Source: Alkalihalobacillus sp. CinArs1 (GTDB lineage: Bacteria > Bacillota > Bacilli > Bacillales > Guptibacillaceae). Taken from it: a stretch of DNA of 64,000 nt. The notes beneath the pieces are model-generated. The model was not told the DNA's origin, ran no database searches, and saw nothing but the letters and a program-made list of their open reading frames with translations. A program made the translations under genes and the position numbers. The stretch lies in assembly GCF_947387515.1 (NCBI RefSeq), contig NZ_CANDOB010000002.1, positions 1,054,001 through 1,118,000 of the forward strand. The letters are read 5' to 3'. Below are positions 52,052 to 61,268 of this stretch, in pieces (positions within the stretch are counted from its first letter, which is position 1; every line of letters begins with the position of its first letter).

Positions 52052-53266
52052 CTAGATCATTATAGGTGATGAGGTAAATTCTTTTTTTAGGAACGCTTCT
52101 TGATCACTTCCATCGAAACCTAGCGCGTACACTTCGCTCACCTTTTTTTCAATATCTAAAAAAGGATGATTGAATTGGTTGATGTTTGCAACTAACGGAA
52201 TCGTTAGTGATGACTTCACTTTATTTAAATACATGCGACCAGCACTAGACATCCCGAGCAACCTAAGGTAGGGTGCATCTGTGTGCAGAGCAGGCTTCAT
52301 GTCGTCCTTAACGGTATTCGTTAAAATATGTAGTGCAAATCGCTGTAGTCGAGTCCACGTGTAGCGTTTTGTTTTAACGGCTTCCATGAACGACATAAAA
52401 TCTGCAGATGCCTTCGCTGCAGAAACAAGGCGGTTCTCAAGGCCTTCCTCAGCTTCGTAAATCTTCTTAAGGTCTTTCTGTGAGCTCGTTAAGAGTTTGT
52501 ATCGAAGAAATGGATAAAGTCGGTGCCAGCCATGATACTTGTTATGCGATCGATAGAACCGATTCAGTTCATGATATGTAGGTTCAGGGACAAAAGCTTT
52601 AACATTTTGGGGTCCCAGATCTTCAGATAGTAGCTCTTTTCGTATAGCAGTAGCACTCGCGATCTTTTTATCTGTAAACGACTCTTCATGGTAACCTGCT
52701 TTTGTTCGTAAGATGGTCTGAGCTTGTATATGCGACTTTTGCTCGTCGATCGCTTTCACGTATTGATAGCCAAGGATATTATTTGGTAATGATAAGTCTA
52801 GAACTGTCTCATGGTCTTTTAATGATTGAAAAGCAAGCGAAGCTGCTTTTGGGTAGCTATTTCCTTCGCTCATGAACAGCTGGATTTTTTCATTGTAGTC
52901 TTTGTCGTTTTCTTTTATGAAGGACATCGTTTTCTCAAAGTCTTGAATAAGCCCAGCTTCGCTTCCAAAGCATAGTTCATCTACTCCGATTGCGGTTAAC
53001 AGAGAAACGGCACCTTTTGCGAAAACTTCCGCTTTTTGGGTAGAGTATACATAGGGAAGTTCGATCACAAGATCGATTCCGTTCTCTAGTGCCATCTTCG
53101 TTCTACTCCATTTATCAACTAGTGCAGGTTCACCTCTTTGAAGAAACGACCCACTCATCACTGCAATGACGATGTCGGCACCCGTTGTTTTCTTCGTTTC
53201 TTCCAAATGGTAGAGGTGGCCATTATGGAAGGGATTGTACTCAACAATAACGCCAGCTGTTTTCAT
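52052..53266 (-). CDS. tmcAL: tRNA(Met) cytidine acetate ligase (YlbM)
   Basis: Acetylates C34 of elongator tRNA(Met) using acetate and ATP. 404 residues. The N-terminal HIGH-type nucleotidyltransferase motif is YNPFHNGHLYHL; MSGSFLQRGEPALVDKWSRTKMAL, LVIELPY and FGSEAG follow as in YlbM. KRYTWTRLQR in the C-terminal half is another family mark. ATG at 53266 (second of two), seven bases after AGGAG. Divergent from ylbN. Confidence 0.93.
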   Translation of the reverse strand: MKTAGVIVEYNPFHNGHLYHLEETKKTTGADIVIAVMSGSFLQRGEPALVDKWSRTKMALENGIDLVIELPYVYSTQKAEVFAKGAVSLLTAIGVDELCFGSEAGLIQDFEKTMSFIKENDKDYNEKIQLFMSEGNSYPKAASLAFQSLKDHETVLDLSLPNNILGYQYVKAIDEQKSHIQAQTILRTKAGYHEESFTDKKIASATAIRKELLSEDLGPQNVKAFVPEPTYHELNRFYRSHNKYHGWHRLYPFLRYKLLTSSQKDLKKIYEAEEGLENRLVSAAKASADFMSFMEAVKTKRYTWTRLQRFALHILTNTVKDDMKPALHTDAPYLRLLGMSSAGRMYLNKVKSSLTIPLVANINQFNHPFLDIEKKVSEVYALGFDGSDQEAFLKKEFTSSPIMI

Positions 53267-53334
53267 CATAAAGCTCCTTTCATCTATTAGTGGAAAGGCG
53301 GTCCATATGTAAGAGTTGAACTCAAGGTTTTTTC

Positions 53335-53360
53335 TCTGGTATGATAAACATTATACCAGA
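53335..53360. repeat. Palindrome between tmcAL and ylbN
   Basis: TCTGGTATGAT and ATTATACCAGA, 11 bp with one mismatch and a four-base AAAC loop, in the divergent promoter region. No T run, so an operator is likelier than a terminator; it ends 35 bp before the ylbN -35 box. Confidence 0.5.
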
Positions 53361-53395
53361 TTTGGATTCTCACAAAGTGGTGTAAAGAAAAAATA

Positions 53396-53424
53396 TTGAC
53401 ATTTGCTTATTTTGTAGCTATAAT
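53396..53424 (+). promoter_or_regulatory. Consensus sigma-A promoter of ylbN-rpmF
   Basis: TTGACA, 17 bp, TATAAT: perfect in both boxes and spacing, the strongest promoter seen in the window. Start near 53431. Confidence 0.93.
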
Positions 53425-53452
53425 ACTTTTGTTGCCTTGAGGTGATAGACAG

Positions 53453-53986
53453 ATGAAATGGTCAGTAGATCAGTTGAAGTCCTTCAAACAGAAAGGACTT
53501 ACAATTGACGAGTTAGTTAATGTAGAGGAACTTAAGAATGAAGAAACACAGATTCGAGAAATTACGCCCGTGCACGTTACCGGCGAGACTTCGTTTCACG
53601 GTAATAAAGTTACCTTTCATCTTACCCTAAAAGGCAAGATGGTACTACCATGTGCGAATACGCTCGAAGATGTTGATTTCCCTTTCGTACTTCATCCATT
53701 AGAAACGTTCGTGCTCGAACCGAACACATCTGGGATGGATTACGAAGAAGATGATGAAGAAATTCATCAAGTTTCGGGAAATACGGTTGACTTAGTTCCG
53801 TATATTAAGGAAAATATACTTTTGGAGATTCCTATTCGTGTTGTAAAACATAGTTCGGAATCCGATGAAATGCAAAACAAATCCGGCAAAGGATGGGAAG
53901 TTGTAACACACGAGGAAACGGAAGAGAAGATCGATCCTCGTTTGGCCGGTTTAGCTGATCTCTTTAATGAAAAGAACGATAAATAG
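53453..53986 (+). CDS. ylbN: YlbN, DUF177/YceD family
   Basis: 177 residues, the YceD-type protein found upstream of rpmF in most bacteria and thought to act in large rRNA or ribosome metabolism. MVLPCANTLEDVDFPF contains the conserved Cys region; the C-terminus has DPRLAGLADLF, the family hallmark. GAGGTGATAG precedes the ATG. Co-transcribed with rpmF. Confidence 0.92.
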   Translation: MKWSVDQLKSFKQKGLTIDELVNVEELKNEETQIREITPVHVTGETSFHGNKVTFHLTLKGKMVLPCANTLEDVDFPFVLHPLETFVLEPNTSGMDYEEDDEEIHQVSGNTVDLVPYIKENILLEIPIRVVKHSSESDEMQNKSGKGWEVVTHEETEEKIDPRLAGLADLFNEKNDK

Positions 53987-54035
53987 ACCGGACAACTTTC
54001 AAGAGATTATTTAACTTTTTAAGGAGGTGGAAACG

Positions 54036-54209
54036 ATGGCAGTACCAGCTAGAAGAACTTCTAAAACACGTAAAAACAAGCGTCGTACTCATTATAAACT
54101 TGAAGTACCAGGAATGGTGAAATGCCCTAACTGTGGCGAATTCAAACTTTCTCACCGTGTATGTAAAGAGTGTGGAAATTACAAAGGTGAAAACGTTGTG
54201 AGCAAGTAA
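54036..54209 (+). CDS. rpmF: Ribosomal protein L32
   Basis: 57 residues starting [21 protein letters not shown], the invariant L32 N-terminus, with a zinc ribbon: CPNC and CKEC. All four cysteines are present, so it is the zinc-binding form. AAGGAGGTGG, close to a perfect ribosome binding site, lies six bases upstream of the ATG. Confidence 0.97.
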   Translation: MAVPARRTSKTRKNKRRTHYKLEVPGMVKCPNCGEFKLSHRVCKECGNYKGENVVSK

Positions 54210-54225
54210 GCTTATAACACGTTTG

Positions 54226-54256
54226 AAACAGAGAGAGAAATCTCTCTGTTTTTTTT
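54226..54256 (+). terminator. Terminator after rpmF
   Basis: AAACAGAGAGA / TCTCTCTGTTT with a GAAA loop and T run. Confidence 0.93.
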
Positions 54257-54286
54257 ATACCTTATTTTAGAAGTAGGGGTGACACT

Positions 54287-55045
54287 TTGAGTCTATTAGT
54301 TGAAAAAGTTAACCGTGCAGCCGTTCTAACGATCAATCGACCGAATCAACGAAATGCAATCAATTATCAAGTCATGGACGAGTTAAGAGATGCGATTCGT
54401 GATGCTGAATCGGACCAATCGGTTTCATATATTGTCATTACAGGTACAGGAGATCGAGCATTTTGTGGTGGAGGAGATGTCGCTTCATTTGTCTCCCTTC
54501 GTACGAAAGAAGATGCGTACCCAATGCTGCGAAAGATGGGGGACGTTCTTGAAGCGTTGTTTTTCTGTAAGAAGCCAACTGTTGCACTGTTGAATGGTCA
54601 TGCAGTAGGTGGAGGGTGTGAACTAGCGGTTGCGTGTGATTATCGCATTGCTCGTAGCGGTGTCACGATTGGGTTTATACAAGGATCGATCGGAATAACG
54701 ACTGGCTGGGGTGGATCCGTATATGCGATGGAAAGATTGAATTCAACTGTCGCTATGGAAATGTTGATGAGTGGAAAACGGTACTCACCTGAAGAAGCCA
54801 AGGAGCTAGGTTTTCTAACTTACATACTGAAAGAAGAGAATTGGAAAGTGGAAGCTCAAGGAGTGATTGAAAATCTCTTACCTCATTCCTCGCAAATATT
54901 GGAAACGTATAAACAGCATTGGTTAAACTCATTGGATCGAAACTCTATCACAAGCCGGATCGAAAAGGAAATTCTTGCATGCGCCACTCTATGGGAGTCT
55001 GAAGAACATCACCTCGCAGTAGAAAAATTTCTAAATAAAAGATAG
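54287..55045 (+). CDS. Enoyl-CoA hydratase/isomerase family protein
   Basis: 252-residue crotonase-fold protein. CoA-binding and oxyanion segments: GTGDRAFCGGGDVASF and HAVGGGCELAVACDYRIA. One of the usual catalytic Glu positions appears as GSIGITTGWGG, unlike classical hydratases, so dehydration is not assured; it could be a 3-hydroxyisobutyryl-CoA hydrolase-like or isomerase variant. TTG start at 54287 after AGGGGTGAC. Inserted between rpmF and gerR relative to B. subtilis; may work with the acyl-CoA carboxylase genes 1.4 kb downstream. Confidence 0.82.
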   Translation: MSLLVEKVNRAAVLTINRPNQRNAINYQVMDELRDAIRDAESDQSVSYIVITGTGDRAFCGGGDVASFVSLRTKEDAYPMLRKMGDVLEALFFCKKPTVALLNGHAVGGGCELAVACDYRIARSGVTIGFIQGSIGITTGWGGSVYAMERLNSTVAMEMLMSGKRYSPEEAKELGFLTYILKEENWKVEAQGVIENLLPHSSQILETYKQHWLNSLDRNSITSRIEKEILACATLWESEEHHLAVEKFLNKR

Positions 55046-55146
55046 CGCTTTCTAAGAAATCTGAAAAATTATAGCTTCTAAAATTCTACTACTTCTATCA
55101 GACGCATAAGATGACTGTAAAAAGTTTATTTTAGGGGGGATTGCGT

Positions 55147-55722
55147 TTGGTACCCATTCGTCAGGATGCTTGGTCAAAGGATGAAGATGTATTACTAGCT
55201 GAAGTCGTCTTAAGGCATATCCGAGAAGCGAGTACACAGCTTGCTGCGTTTGAGGAAGTAGGGAAGAAACTATCAAGGACGCCTGCAGCTTGTGGTTTCA
55301 GGTGGAATTCGCTTATTCGGAAACAATATGAATCTGCTATCGTTCTTGCCAAAAAGCATCGTAAGGAACAGAAAAGAAGTGGTCTTTACAACGAGCCAAA
55401 AAAAGAATCAGAAGGGAATCATGATCAAGATAGCATTGCTATGATTGATGAAGCGATTAGAATCCTTGTCCAAACAAAGTCTTGCATTACTAGTGTGAGC
55501 GGGTTAGAAGAATCTTATAAAGAGATATTAATGGAAAATGAACAGCTAAAACAACAGCTCTTACAAATCGAAAAAGAATATGTCATAGTTCAAGAGGACT
55601 ATCAATCTTTATTGGAGATTATGGAGAGAGCAAGGAAAATGGTTGTTTTTAAAGATGAGGATCAGGGGAACATACGGTTTCAAATGGATTCTAATGGCAA
55701 TCTAGAGAAAGTAAAGAAATAG
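55147..55722 (+). CDS. gerR: RsfA/GerR-type sporulation transcription regulator
   Basis: 191 residues. An N-terminal Myb/SANT-like DNA-binding domain ([50 protein letters not shown] is spread over residues 6-55) and a C-terminal coiled coil ([16 protein letters not shown]). RsfA family; the position matches ylbO, called gerR, a sigma-E-controlled mother-cell regulator in B. subtilis. TTG at 55147 six bases after GGGGGGA; the TTG at 55141 touches that site. Confidence 0.88.
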   Translation: MVPIRQDAWSKDEDVLLAEVVLRHIREASTQLAAFEEVGKKLSRTPAACGFRWNSLIRKQYESAIVLAKKHRKEQKRSGLYNEPKKESEGNHDQDSIAMIDEAIRILVQTKSCITSVSGLEESYKEILMENEQLKQQLLQIEKEYVIVQEDYQSLLEIMERARKMVVFKDEDQGNIRFQMDSNGNLEKVKK

Positions 55723-55756
55723 GAACAGCCCACGATGGGCTGTTCCTATTTTTTAT
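55717..55756. terminator. Bidirectional terminator, gerR/ylbP
   Basis: AAATAGGAACAGCCCA / TGGGCTGTTCCTATTT, 16-bp stem with a CGA loop. Confidence 0.93.
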
Positions 55757-56232
55757 ACATCCTGCTCTGTAACACCTTCAGGATACCAAACATACGGGTT
55801 CTCTCCGCGGTCACGTTCTGGATTGTACGTAACGGCTTCAAAGCCCATCTTCTCCCAAAACTGACTAGAACCTTGTCTTGCGTTTGTTTTTACTGGTAGG
55901 TTAAATGTTTTTGCGAAATTTACGAGTGTTGATCCATAATCCCGATCATGGTATTGAGGGAGTACCTCTAGCTTCCAGAGCTCCAAGTAATCTTGAGGTG
56001 GATCGAAGTATCTGTCATACTTCGCATCGATTCGATATAAGCTCATTCTAGCAACTAGCTTGTCGCCAAAATAGATGCCGTAGAACGGTGATTCACTATC
56101 ATTTTCGATGATGTTGTCTTGTAAGTCTTCCATCATCGATAGTTCTTGGATTCCATACTCTTTAAATTTCTTGAACTCTTCTAGAGTTTTGTAATTGATC
56201 ACAAGTGGTCTTACTGTTAAATCTACCATCAT
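55753..56232 (-). CDS. ylbP: GNAT N-acetyltransferase YlbP
   Basis: 159 residues: INYKTLEEFKKFKEYGIQELSMMEDLQDNIIE is nearly invariant in YlbP proteins. The GNAT core is LELWKLEVLPQYHDRDYGSTLV (acetyl-CoA loop YHDRDYG) followed by FWEKMGFE. Substrate unknown. GGAGGGGG precedes the first of two ATGs. Convergent with gerR. Confidence 0.88.
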   Translation of the reverse strand: MMVDLTVRPLVINYKTLEEFKKFKEYGIQELSMMEDLQDNIIENDSESPFYGIYFGDKLVARMSLYRIDAKYDRYFDPPQDYLELWKLEVLPQYHDRDYGSTLVNFAKTFNLPVKTNARQGSSQFWEKMGFEAVTYNPERDRGENPYVWYPEGVTEQDV

Positions 56233-56448
56233 GGTGCCCCCTCCGTCGTAGTTACAAATTCCTCTCTTTTTCTAAAAGAAAAGGTTCTTTCCTCAATTAT
56301 AACCGAAAACACGAAACTTTTCTTCATTTCGAAAAACAAAATATAAAAGGAATTATTTGAATATTTGTTGAAACGTGACGGTGAATTAATGATATGATTA
56401 ATGTAAGGGTTTTCAACCTGTATATTGTGCTGGGAAGGGAGAGGTATT

Positions 56449-57789
56449 GTGAAAAAGATATTAATAGCAAATCGCGGTGAAATTGCAGATCGCATTATTC
56501 GAACATGCAGCAGGCTAGGAATCGAAACGGTCGCTGTGTACTCTAGTGCTGATAAGGATATGCCATATGTAAGAAATGCGACACATGCGCATGAAATAGG
56601 AGATCCTCCAGCTGTAAAGTCATATTTAAATCAAGATGAAATTATTCGAGTTGCTGAAGAAGAGAAAGTAGATGCCATTCACCCAGGGTATGGATTTTTA
56701 TCCGAAAATGCCTCATTCGCAAGAAGAATAGAGGAAAAAGGAATCACGTTCATTGGACCATCAGCTGACGTTGTGGAAGCGATGGGTGACAAGATCACGG
56801 CAAGGAAAACGATGATCGATGCAGGTGTACCAGTTGTACCTGGGAGCACGGAAATCGAAGACGCAGAAAAGGCAATCGCTTATGCGAATGAAGTAGGCTA
56901 TCCCGTCATGCTTAAGGCTGCCGCTGGCGGCGGTGGAATCGGGATGCAGCGGTGTGAGAATGACGGTGACTTAGAAAAAGCATTCTCCTCGAGTCAGAAT
57001 CGTGCCAAGGCTTATTTCGGCAACGGTGCGATGTTTGTAGAGAAGTTTATCGATGAAGCACGTCACATCGAAGTCCAAATCGTTGGTGATCACCACGGAA
57101 ACATCGTACATCTTTATGAAAGAGATTGCTCGATTCAAAGAAGGAACCAAAAAGTTGTTGAGGAAACGCCTTCTCCATTTATATCACCTGAAACGCGTAA
57201 TAAGATCGGAGAAGCGGCGGTCAATGCGGCTAAACAAGTTAACTATACGAATGCGGGTACAGTCGAGTTTGTCATGGACGGAGAAGAGAACTTCTATTTC
57301 CTTGAGATGAATACGAGATTACAAGTTGAACATCCGATAACGGAAGAAACAAACGGCGTCGATCTTGTTGAATGGCAGCTATTGATCGCTGAAGGTAGAG
57401 CTTTACCTCTAGCACAAGAAGAGATTTCTCCAAGCGGTCATAGTATCGAGTTCCGTTTATATGCTGAAGATCCGAACACGTTCATGCCTTCACCAGGTAA
57501 GATCGAGTCGCTCGAATTTCCGGAAGTAGATGGAATCAGAATTGACAGTGGCTACGAAAGTGGATCGACGGTATCACCTTTTTATGATCCGATGATCGCA
57601 AAGATCATTGCGAGCGGCGAGAATCGTAAGGAAGCTTTGGAGATTGCTAGAACATTTTTTAGCAAATTCCAACTTAAAGGGATTAAGCATAATGGACCTT
57701 TGTTTGAGAATCTACTGCAAGAATCTGATTTTCAAAATGGTCACTACACAACATCATACTTATCTAAAAAACTAGCTCACAAAAAATAA
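56449..57789 (+). CDS. yngH: Acyl-CoA carboxylase, biotin carboxylase subunit
   Basis: 446-residue biotin carboxylase that carboxylates biotin on its small carrier with bicarbonate and ATP. KKILIANRGEIA start, HPGYGFLSEN, ATP-grasp glycine loop KAAAGGGGIGM, HIEVQ, and FLEMNTRLQVEHP. Followed by a separate biotin carrier and a carboxyltransferase, as in yngH-yngHB-yngE of B. subtilis (leucine or acyl-CoA catabolism in the mother cell); the housekeeping accC is expected elsewhere. GTG at 56449 after GGGAGAGG. A frame extension of eight codons upstream is unsupported. Confidence 0.88.
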   Translation: MKKILIANRGEIADRIIRTCSRLGIETVAVYSSADKDMPYVRNATHAHEIGDPPAVKSYLNQDEIIRVAEEEKVDAIHPGYGFLSENASFARRIEEKGITFIGPSADVVEAMGDKITARKTMIDAGVPVVPGSTEIEDAEKAIAYANEVGYPVMLKAAAGGGGIGMQRCENDGDLEKAFSSSQNRAKAYFGNGAMFVEKFIDEARHIEVQIVGDHHGNIVHLYERDCSIQRRNQKVVEETPSPFISPETRNKIGEAAVNAAKQVNYTNAGTVEFVMDGEENFYFLEMNTRLQVEHPITEETNGVDLVEWQLLIAEGRALPLAQEEISPSGHSIEFRLYAEDPNTFMPSPGKIESLEFPEVDGIRIDSGYESGSTVSPFYDPMIAKIIASGENRKEALEIARTFFSKFQLKGIKHNGPLFENLLQESDFQNGHYTTSYLSKKLAHKK

Positions 57790-57812
57790 CTAACAAAAGG
57801 GGTATGACAACA

Positions 57813-58025
57813 ATGAACGAAATTAAATCATCAATGGCAGGTACAGTTTTAAACGTAATGGTATCTGAGGGAGACTCTGTTACGTCTGGACAAGAACTTG
57901 TAATGTTGGAGTCCATGAAGATGGAGATTCCTGTTGAAGGTACTGAAGATGGAACTGTGGCAGAAGTAAAAGTAACGATCGGTGATTTTGTAAACGAAGG
58001 CGATGTACTCGTTACAATTAAGTAG
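57813..58025 (+). CDS. yngHB: Biotin attachment protein (BCCP-like)
   Basis: 70 residues consisting only of a biotinyl domain: SSMAGTVLNVMVSEGDSV, LVMLESMKMEIPVE (biotinyl Lys in SMKM) and GDFVNEGDVLVTI. Stand-alone carrier between the biotin carboxylase and carboxyltransferase genes. ATG at 57813, ten bases after AAAAGGGG; an ATG at 57804 is too close to it. Confidence 0.92.
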   Translation: MNEIKSSMAGTVLNVMVSEGDSVTSGQELVMLESMKMEIPVEGTEDGTVAEVKVTIGDFVNEGDVLVTIK

Positions 58026-58075
58026 GTCAAATTGCTGAACGAGCGCTCAATCTAATGAAATGAAGGAGGTTCATC

Positions 58076-59608
58076 ATGAATCATCTTGAAGAGTTTCTAG
58101 AAAATAAATCGAAAGAAATAGAATCTGGTGGTGCAGAGAAGTACCACCAGAAACTGAAAGAAACGAACAAAATGTTCGTACGTGACAGGTTGAATTTACT
58201 GTTCGATAATGGTCAATACACGGAAGACGGTAAATTTGCAAACAATCTTGCGAGCGACCTTCCTGCAGACGGCGTCGTGACCGCGATCGGGAAAGTAAAC
58301 GGTGAAAAAGTATGTGTGATGGCGAACGACTCTACCGTTAAAGCAGGGTCCTGGGGAGCGAGAACAGTAGAAAAGATCATTCGCATTCAAGAAACAGCGA
58401 TGAATCTCAAAGTGCCGATCTTGTATCTTGTTGATTCAGCCGGTGCAAGAATTACTGATCAGCTAGAAATGTTTCCTAACCGAAGAGGAGCAGGCAGAAT
58501 TTTTCACAATCAAGTGAAGATGTCTGGCATGGTTCCGCAAATCTGCTTGTTGTTTGGACCGTCAGCTGCTGGTGGGGCTTACATACCTGCTTTTTGTGAC
58601 ATCGTGGTGATGGTAGATAAAAATGCGTCTATGTATCTTGGCTCACCACGTATGGCTGAAAAGGTAATCGGTGAAAAAGTATCGCTCGAAGAAATGGGTG
58701 GTGCGAAAATGCACTGCAGCAAGAGCGGATGTGGAGATGTTCTCGCAGATAATGAAGAGCATGCGATCCAACTTGGTCGTCAGTACTTAAGCTACTTTCC
58801 GGGCAACTTTCATAAAAGAACGCCTGAACTGGAAGGGAAGCTGCCTTCATTAGAAAAATCGATTACAGATATCGTTCCAGAAAACCAAAATGCACCTTTT
58901 AATATGTATGATTTGATCGATGCACTAGTAGATGGCGATAGTTTCTTCGAAATGAAGAAATTGTTCGCTCCTGAGTTGATCACTGGTTTCGCGCGAATCG
59001 ATGGAAAGGTTGTTGGTCTCATCGCGAATCAGCCAAAAGTAAAGGGCGGGGTTTTGTTCGTAGATTCAGCTGATAAAGGCGCTAAGTTTATTCAGCTCTG
59101 CGATGCGTACCATATTCCGCTCGTTTTCCTTGCAGATGTACCAGGATTTATGATCGGTACAAAAGTAGAGAGTGCTGGTATCATAAGGCATGGTGCAAAA
59201 CTAATCGCCGCAATGAGTTCTGCAACGGTACCGAAAATTTCTGTTGTGGTTCGAAAAGCATACGGAGCAGGACTTTATGCGATGGCAGGACCTGCTTTCG
59301 AGCCGGACTGCTGTATCGCATTGCCGACTGCTCAAATTGCAGTGATGGGACCTGAAGCAGCTGTGAACGCGGTTTATGCTAATAAAATAAATGCGATTGA
59401 AGATCCAAAAGAACGTATCGAATATGTGAAAGAAAAGCATCAGGAATATAAGGAACACATTGATATTTACCGGCTTGCGTCTGAATTGATCGTTGACGAT
59501 ATCGTTCCTGGTAATGAACTAAGAGAAGTGCTCGTCGATCGATTATCTTACTACGAGTCAAAAGAGATGAGTGCGCCTGATAAGAAACACCCTGTTTATC
59601 CAGTGTAA
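58076..59608 (+). CDS. yngE: Acyl-CoA carboxylase, carboxyltransferase subunit
   Basis: 510 residues with the fused N- and C-terminal carboxyltransferase (crotonase) halves of the PccB/MccB/YngE group. LVDSAGARITDQ and FGPSAAGGAYIPAF in the first half; ADVPGFMIGT and YGAGLYAMAGPAF in the second bind the acyl-CoA and biotin. FPNRRGAGRIFHNQVKMSG favours the propionyl/methylcrotonyl type, but the substrate cannot be settled by eye. AAGGAGG precedes the ATG. Last gene of the cassette. Confidence 0.9.
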   Translation: MNHLEEFLENKSKEIESGGAEKYHQKLKETNKMFVRDRLNLLFDNGQYTEDGKFANNLASDLPADGVVTAIGKVNGEKVCVMANDSTVKAGSWGARTVEKIIRIQETAMNLKVPILYLVDSAGARITDQLEMFPNRRGAGRIFHNQVKMSGMVPQICLLFGPSAAGGAYIPAFCDIVVMVDKNASMYLGSPRMAEKVIGEKVSLEEMGGAKMHCSKSGCGDVLADNEEHAIQLGRQYLSYFPGNFHKRTPELEGKLPSLEKSITDIVPENQNAPFNMYDLIDALVDGDSFFEMKKLFAPELITGFARIDGKVVGLIANQPKVKGGVLFVDSADKGAKFIQLCDAYHIPLVFLADVPGFMIGTKVESAGIIRHGAKLIAAMSSATVPKISVVVRKAYGAGLYAMAGPAFEPDCCIALPTAQIAVMGPEAAVNAVYANKINAIEDPKERIEYVKEKHQEYKEHIDIYRLASELIVDDIVPGNELREVLVDRLSYYESKEMSAPDKKHPVYPV

Positions 59609-59620
59609 TAGAAGAAAAAG

Positions 59621-59650
59621 ATCCCTTAACGTTTCCGTTAAGGGATTTTC
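59621..59650 (+). terminator. Terminator after the acyl-CoA carboxylase cassette
   Basis: ATCCCTTAACG / CGTTAAGGGAT with a TTTC loop and short T run. Confidence 0.85.
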
Positions 59651-59693
59651 AGATGTAGAACGCTCTTGGTATTTAGAGCAGTAAGCGGTACAC

Positions 59694-60224
59694 TTATTCA
59701 TCTAATGTTGTCCGGATATCTTCTATATTGAGGTAGTGGATACTCGTGATCTTACCGTCTTCATTTGTATGAGCTGTACCTTCAACACTTAATGGTTTAC
59801 TTTCGGAATTAGTAGCCGTAGTTACGTTTACTGTAAAATCAAAAGCGTCTTTATCTTCATTTTCTTTAATCGTTAATTCTCTAACTTTCAGTACATGATT
59901 AGGATGCGCCATGCGTAAGAACATCAATGAGCCGTTGTTTTTCACTATATAATTTTCATAATATCGTTCACTCATATAGGGCTTGAAATGTTCTTTATTG
60001 TATTCGGACAGTATAGTGGCGTACGTTTCTAAATCTCCATCGTAGGAGGTTATAAGCTTTTCCTGTTCTTCATCAGGTCCATTAAACTGCTTTTGTAACA
60101 CGGTTCGAACGTTTTGCTCACTAGCGTTTTCTTTTAAGTTGTCTCCTCCAATAGTGGAGCACCCTATAGTGAACACTAAGACTGCTATCAAGAAAAACAC
60201 AAAACACTTCCTAATGGATCGCAA
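59694..60224 (-). CDS. Lipoprotein of unknown function
   Basis: 176 residues. Basic start, hydrophobic core and lipobox TIGC give a lipid-anchored protein (Cys near residue 22). The rest alternates helices and strands and ends in a beta-rich domain (VRELTIKENEDKDAFDFTVNV), suggesting an NTF2- or DUF-type fold, unidentified. TTG at 60224, seven bases after GGGGTGG. Monocistronic between yngE and panE. Confidence 0.75.
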   Translation of the reverse strand: MRSIRKCFVFFLIAVLVFTIGCSTIGGDNLKENASEQNVRTVLQKQFNGPDEEQEKLITSYDGDLETYATILSEYNKEHFKPYMSERYYENYIVKNNGSLMFLRMAHPNHVLKVRELTIKENEDKDAFDFTVNVTTATNSESKPLSVEGTAHTNEDGKITSIHYLNIEDIRTTLDE

Positions 60225-60377
60225 TCATTTTCCACCCCTTCAACAGTTTCTTACCAATACATACGAAATACCCCACTTGGCTGAACAGCACATCGTTTTT
60301 TTGATTAAAAAGGATGGAAAACTATGCTAAACTAGCCGTAGTGCATTCGGCCTATTAGAATGGAGAGGTGTATCCAA

Positions 60378-61268
60378 TTGAACATCACGATTATCGGAGC
60401 TGGGGCAGTTGGTCTTCTTGTTGGTGCTTCATTTTCCTTGTCTGGGCATATGGTAACGATGGTCACACGACGAGAAGAGCAAGCTGATCTGCTCCGTGAA
60501 AAAGGGATTTGTTATAGAAGTGAAGGTGTAGAAGCAGTTTATCAGGTGCGAGCTTCAACTTCTTTACCTGATAATCCAGATATTGTCGTCGTTGCTGTAA
60601 AGTCTTATCAAGTTGAAGAAGTGATCAACATGATCAATCATACATATCAAAAAGGTGCAAAGCCTGAACTCTTATTCATTCAAAATGGAATGGGGCACGT
60701 TCGCTTTCTTGAAACACTACACAATAACGTTGCTTTAGGTACGCTTGACCATGGATCGAAAAAAATTGATGACATTTCAGTTATCCATACAGGTAAAGGC
60801 AGTTTGAAAATCTGCAGCTATTCTGGAGAATGGTCATTTTTAAGCACGTTGTGCGATGAAACGCTATCGATTCAGCATGTAGAGAACTGGTACAAGTTAT
60901 TATCTGAGAAGCTTGTCATAAACTGTGGAATTAATCCGCTGACAGCCATCTTCAAAATTTTAAACGGTGAATTGATGACAAACCCTAGGTATTTTGCGAT
61001 CTTGAGAGAATTAATAAAAGAGTCCAGTACCGTTTTGAATCTTGAATTTGAAGAATCTTTGAACAGAGTGCAAGGTGTGTGTCAACTTACAGCAGCCAAT
61101 ACTTCCTCGATGCTGGCAGATCTTAAAGCTGGACGAAGAACAGAGATCGATGCAATTTCAGGGTTTGTGTTAAGAGAAGCTTCATTAAAAGGGATCGATG
61201 TTCCGTACACAAGGTTTGTGTTTGATGCGGTCAAAGGGATGGAATTGAAATTGGGGGAGAGGTTGTAA
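60378..61268 (+). CDS. panE: 2-dehydropantoate 2-reductase
   Basis: NADPH-dependent reduction of ketopantoate to pantoate for pantothenate and CoA. 296 residues. N-terminal Rossmann motif ITIIGAGAVGLLVG (GxGxxG), VVVAVKSYQ, the substrate region KLVINCGINPLTAI with the catalytic Lys, and a C-terminal helical domain with LADLKAGRRTEIDAISG. Matches YlbQ by position. TTG at 60378, seven bases after GGAGAGGTG. The next gene overlaps its stop (TAATG). Confidence 0.92.
   Translation: MNITIIGAGAVGLLVGASFSLSGHMVTMVTRREEQADLLREKGICYRSEGVEAVYQVRASTSLPDNPDIVVVAVKSYQVEEVINMINHTYQKGAKPELLFIQNGMGHVRFLETLHNNVALGTLDHGSKKIDDISVIHTGKGSLKICSYSGEWSFLSTLCDETLSIQHVENWYKLLSEKLVINCGINPLTAIFKILNGELMTNPRYFAILRELIKESSTVLNLEFEESLNRVQGVCQLTAANTSSMLADLKAGRRTEIDAISGFVLREASLKGIDVPYTRFVFDAVKGMELKLGERL

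Noticed and set aside
53341-53346. TATGAT next to the 53335 palindrome as a promoter
   Set aside because: It lies within the palindrome arm and has no -35 partner, and the consensus promoter at 53396 explains ylbN.
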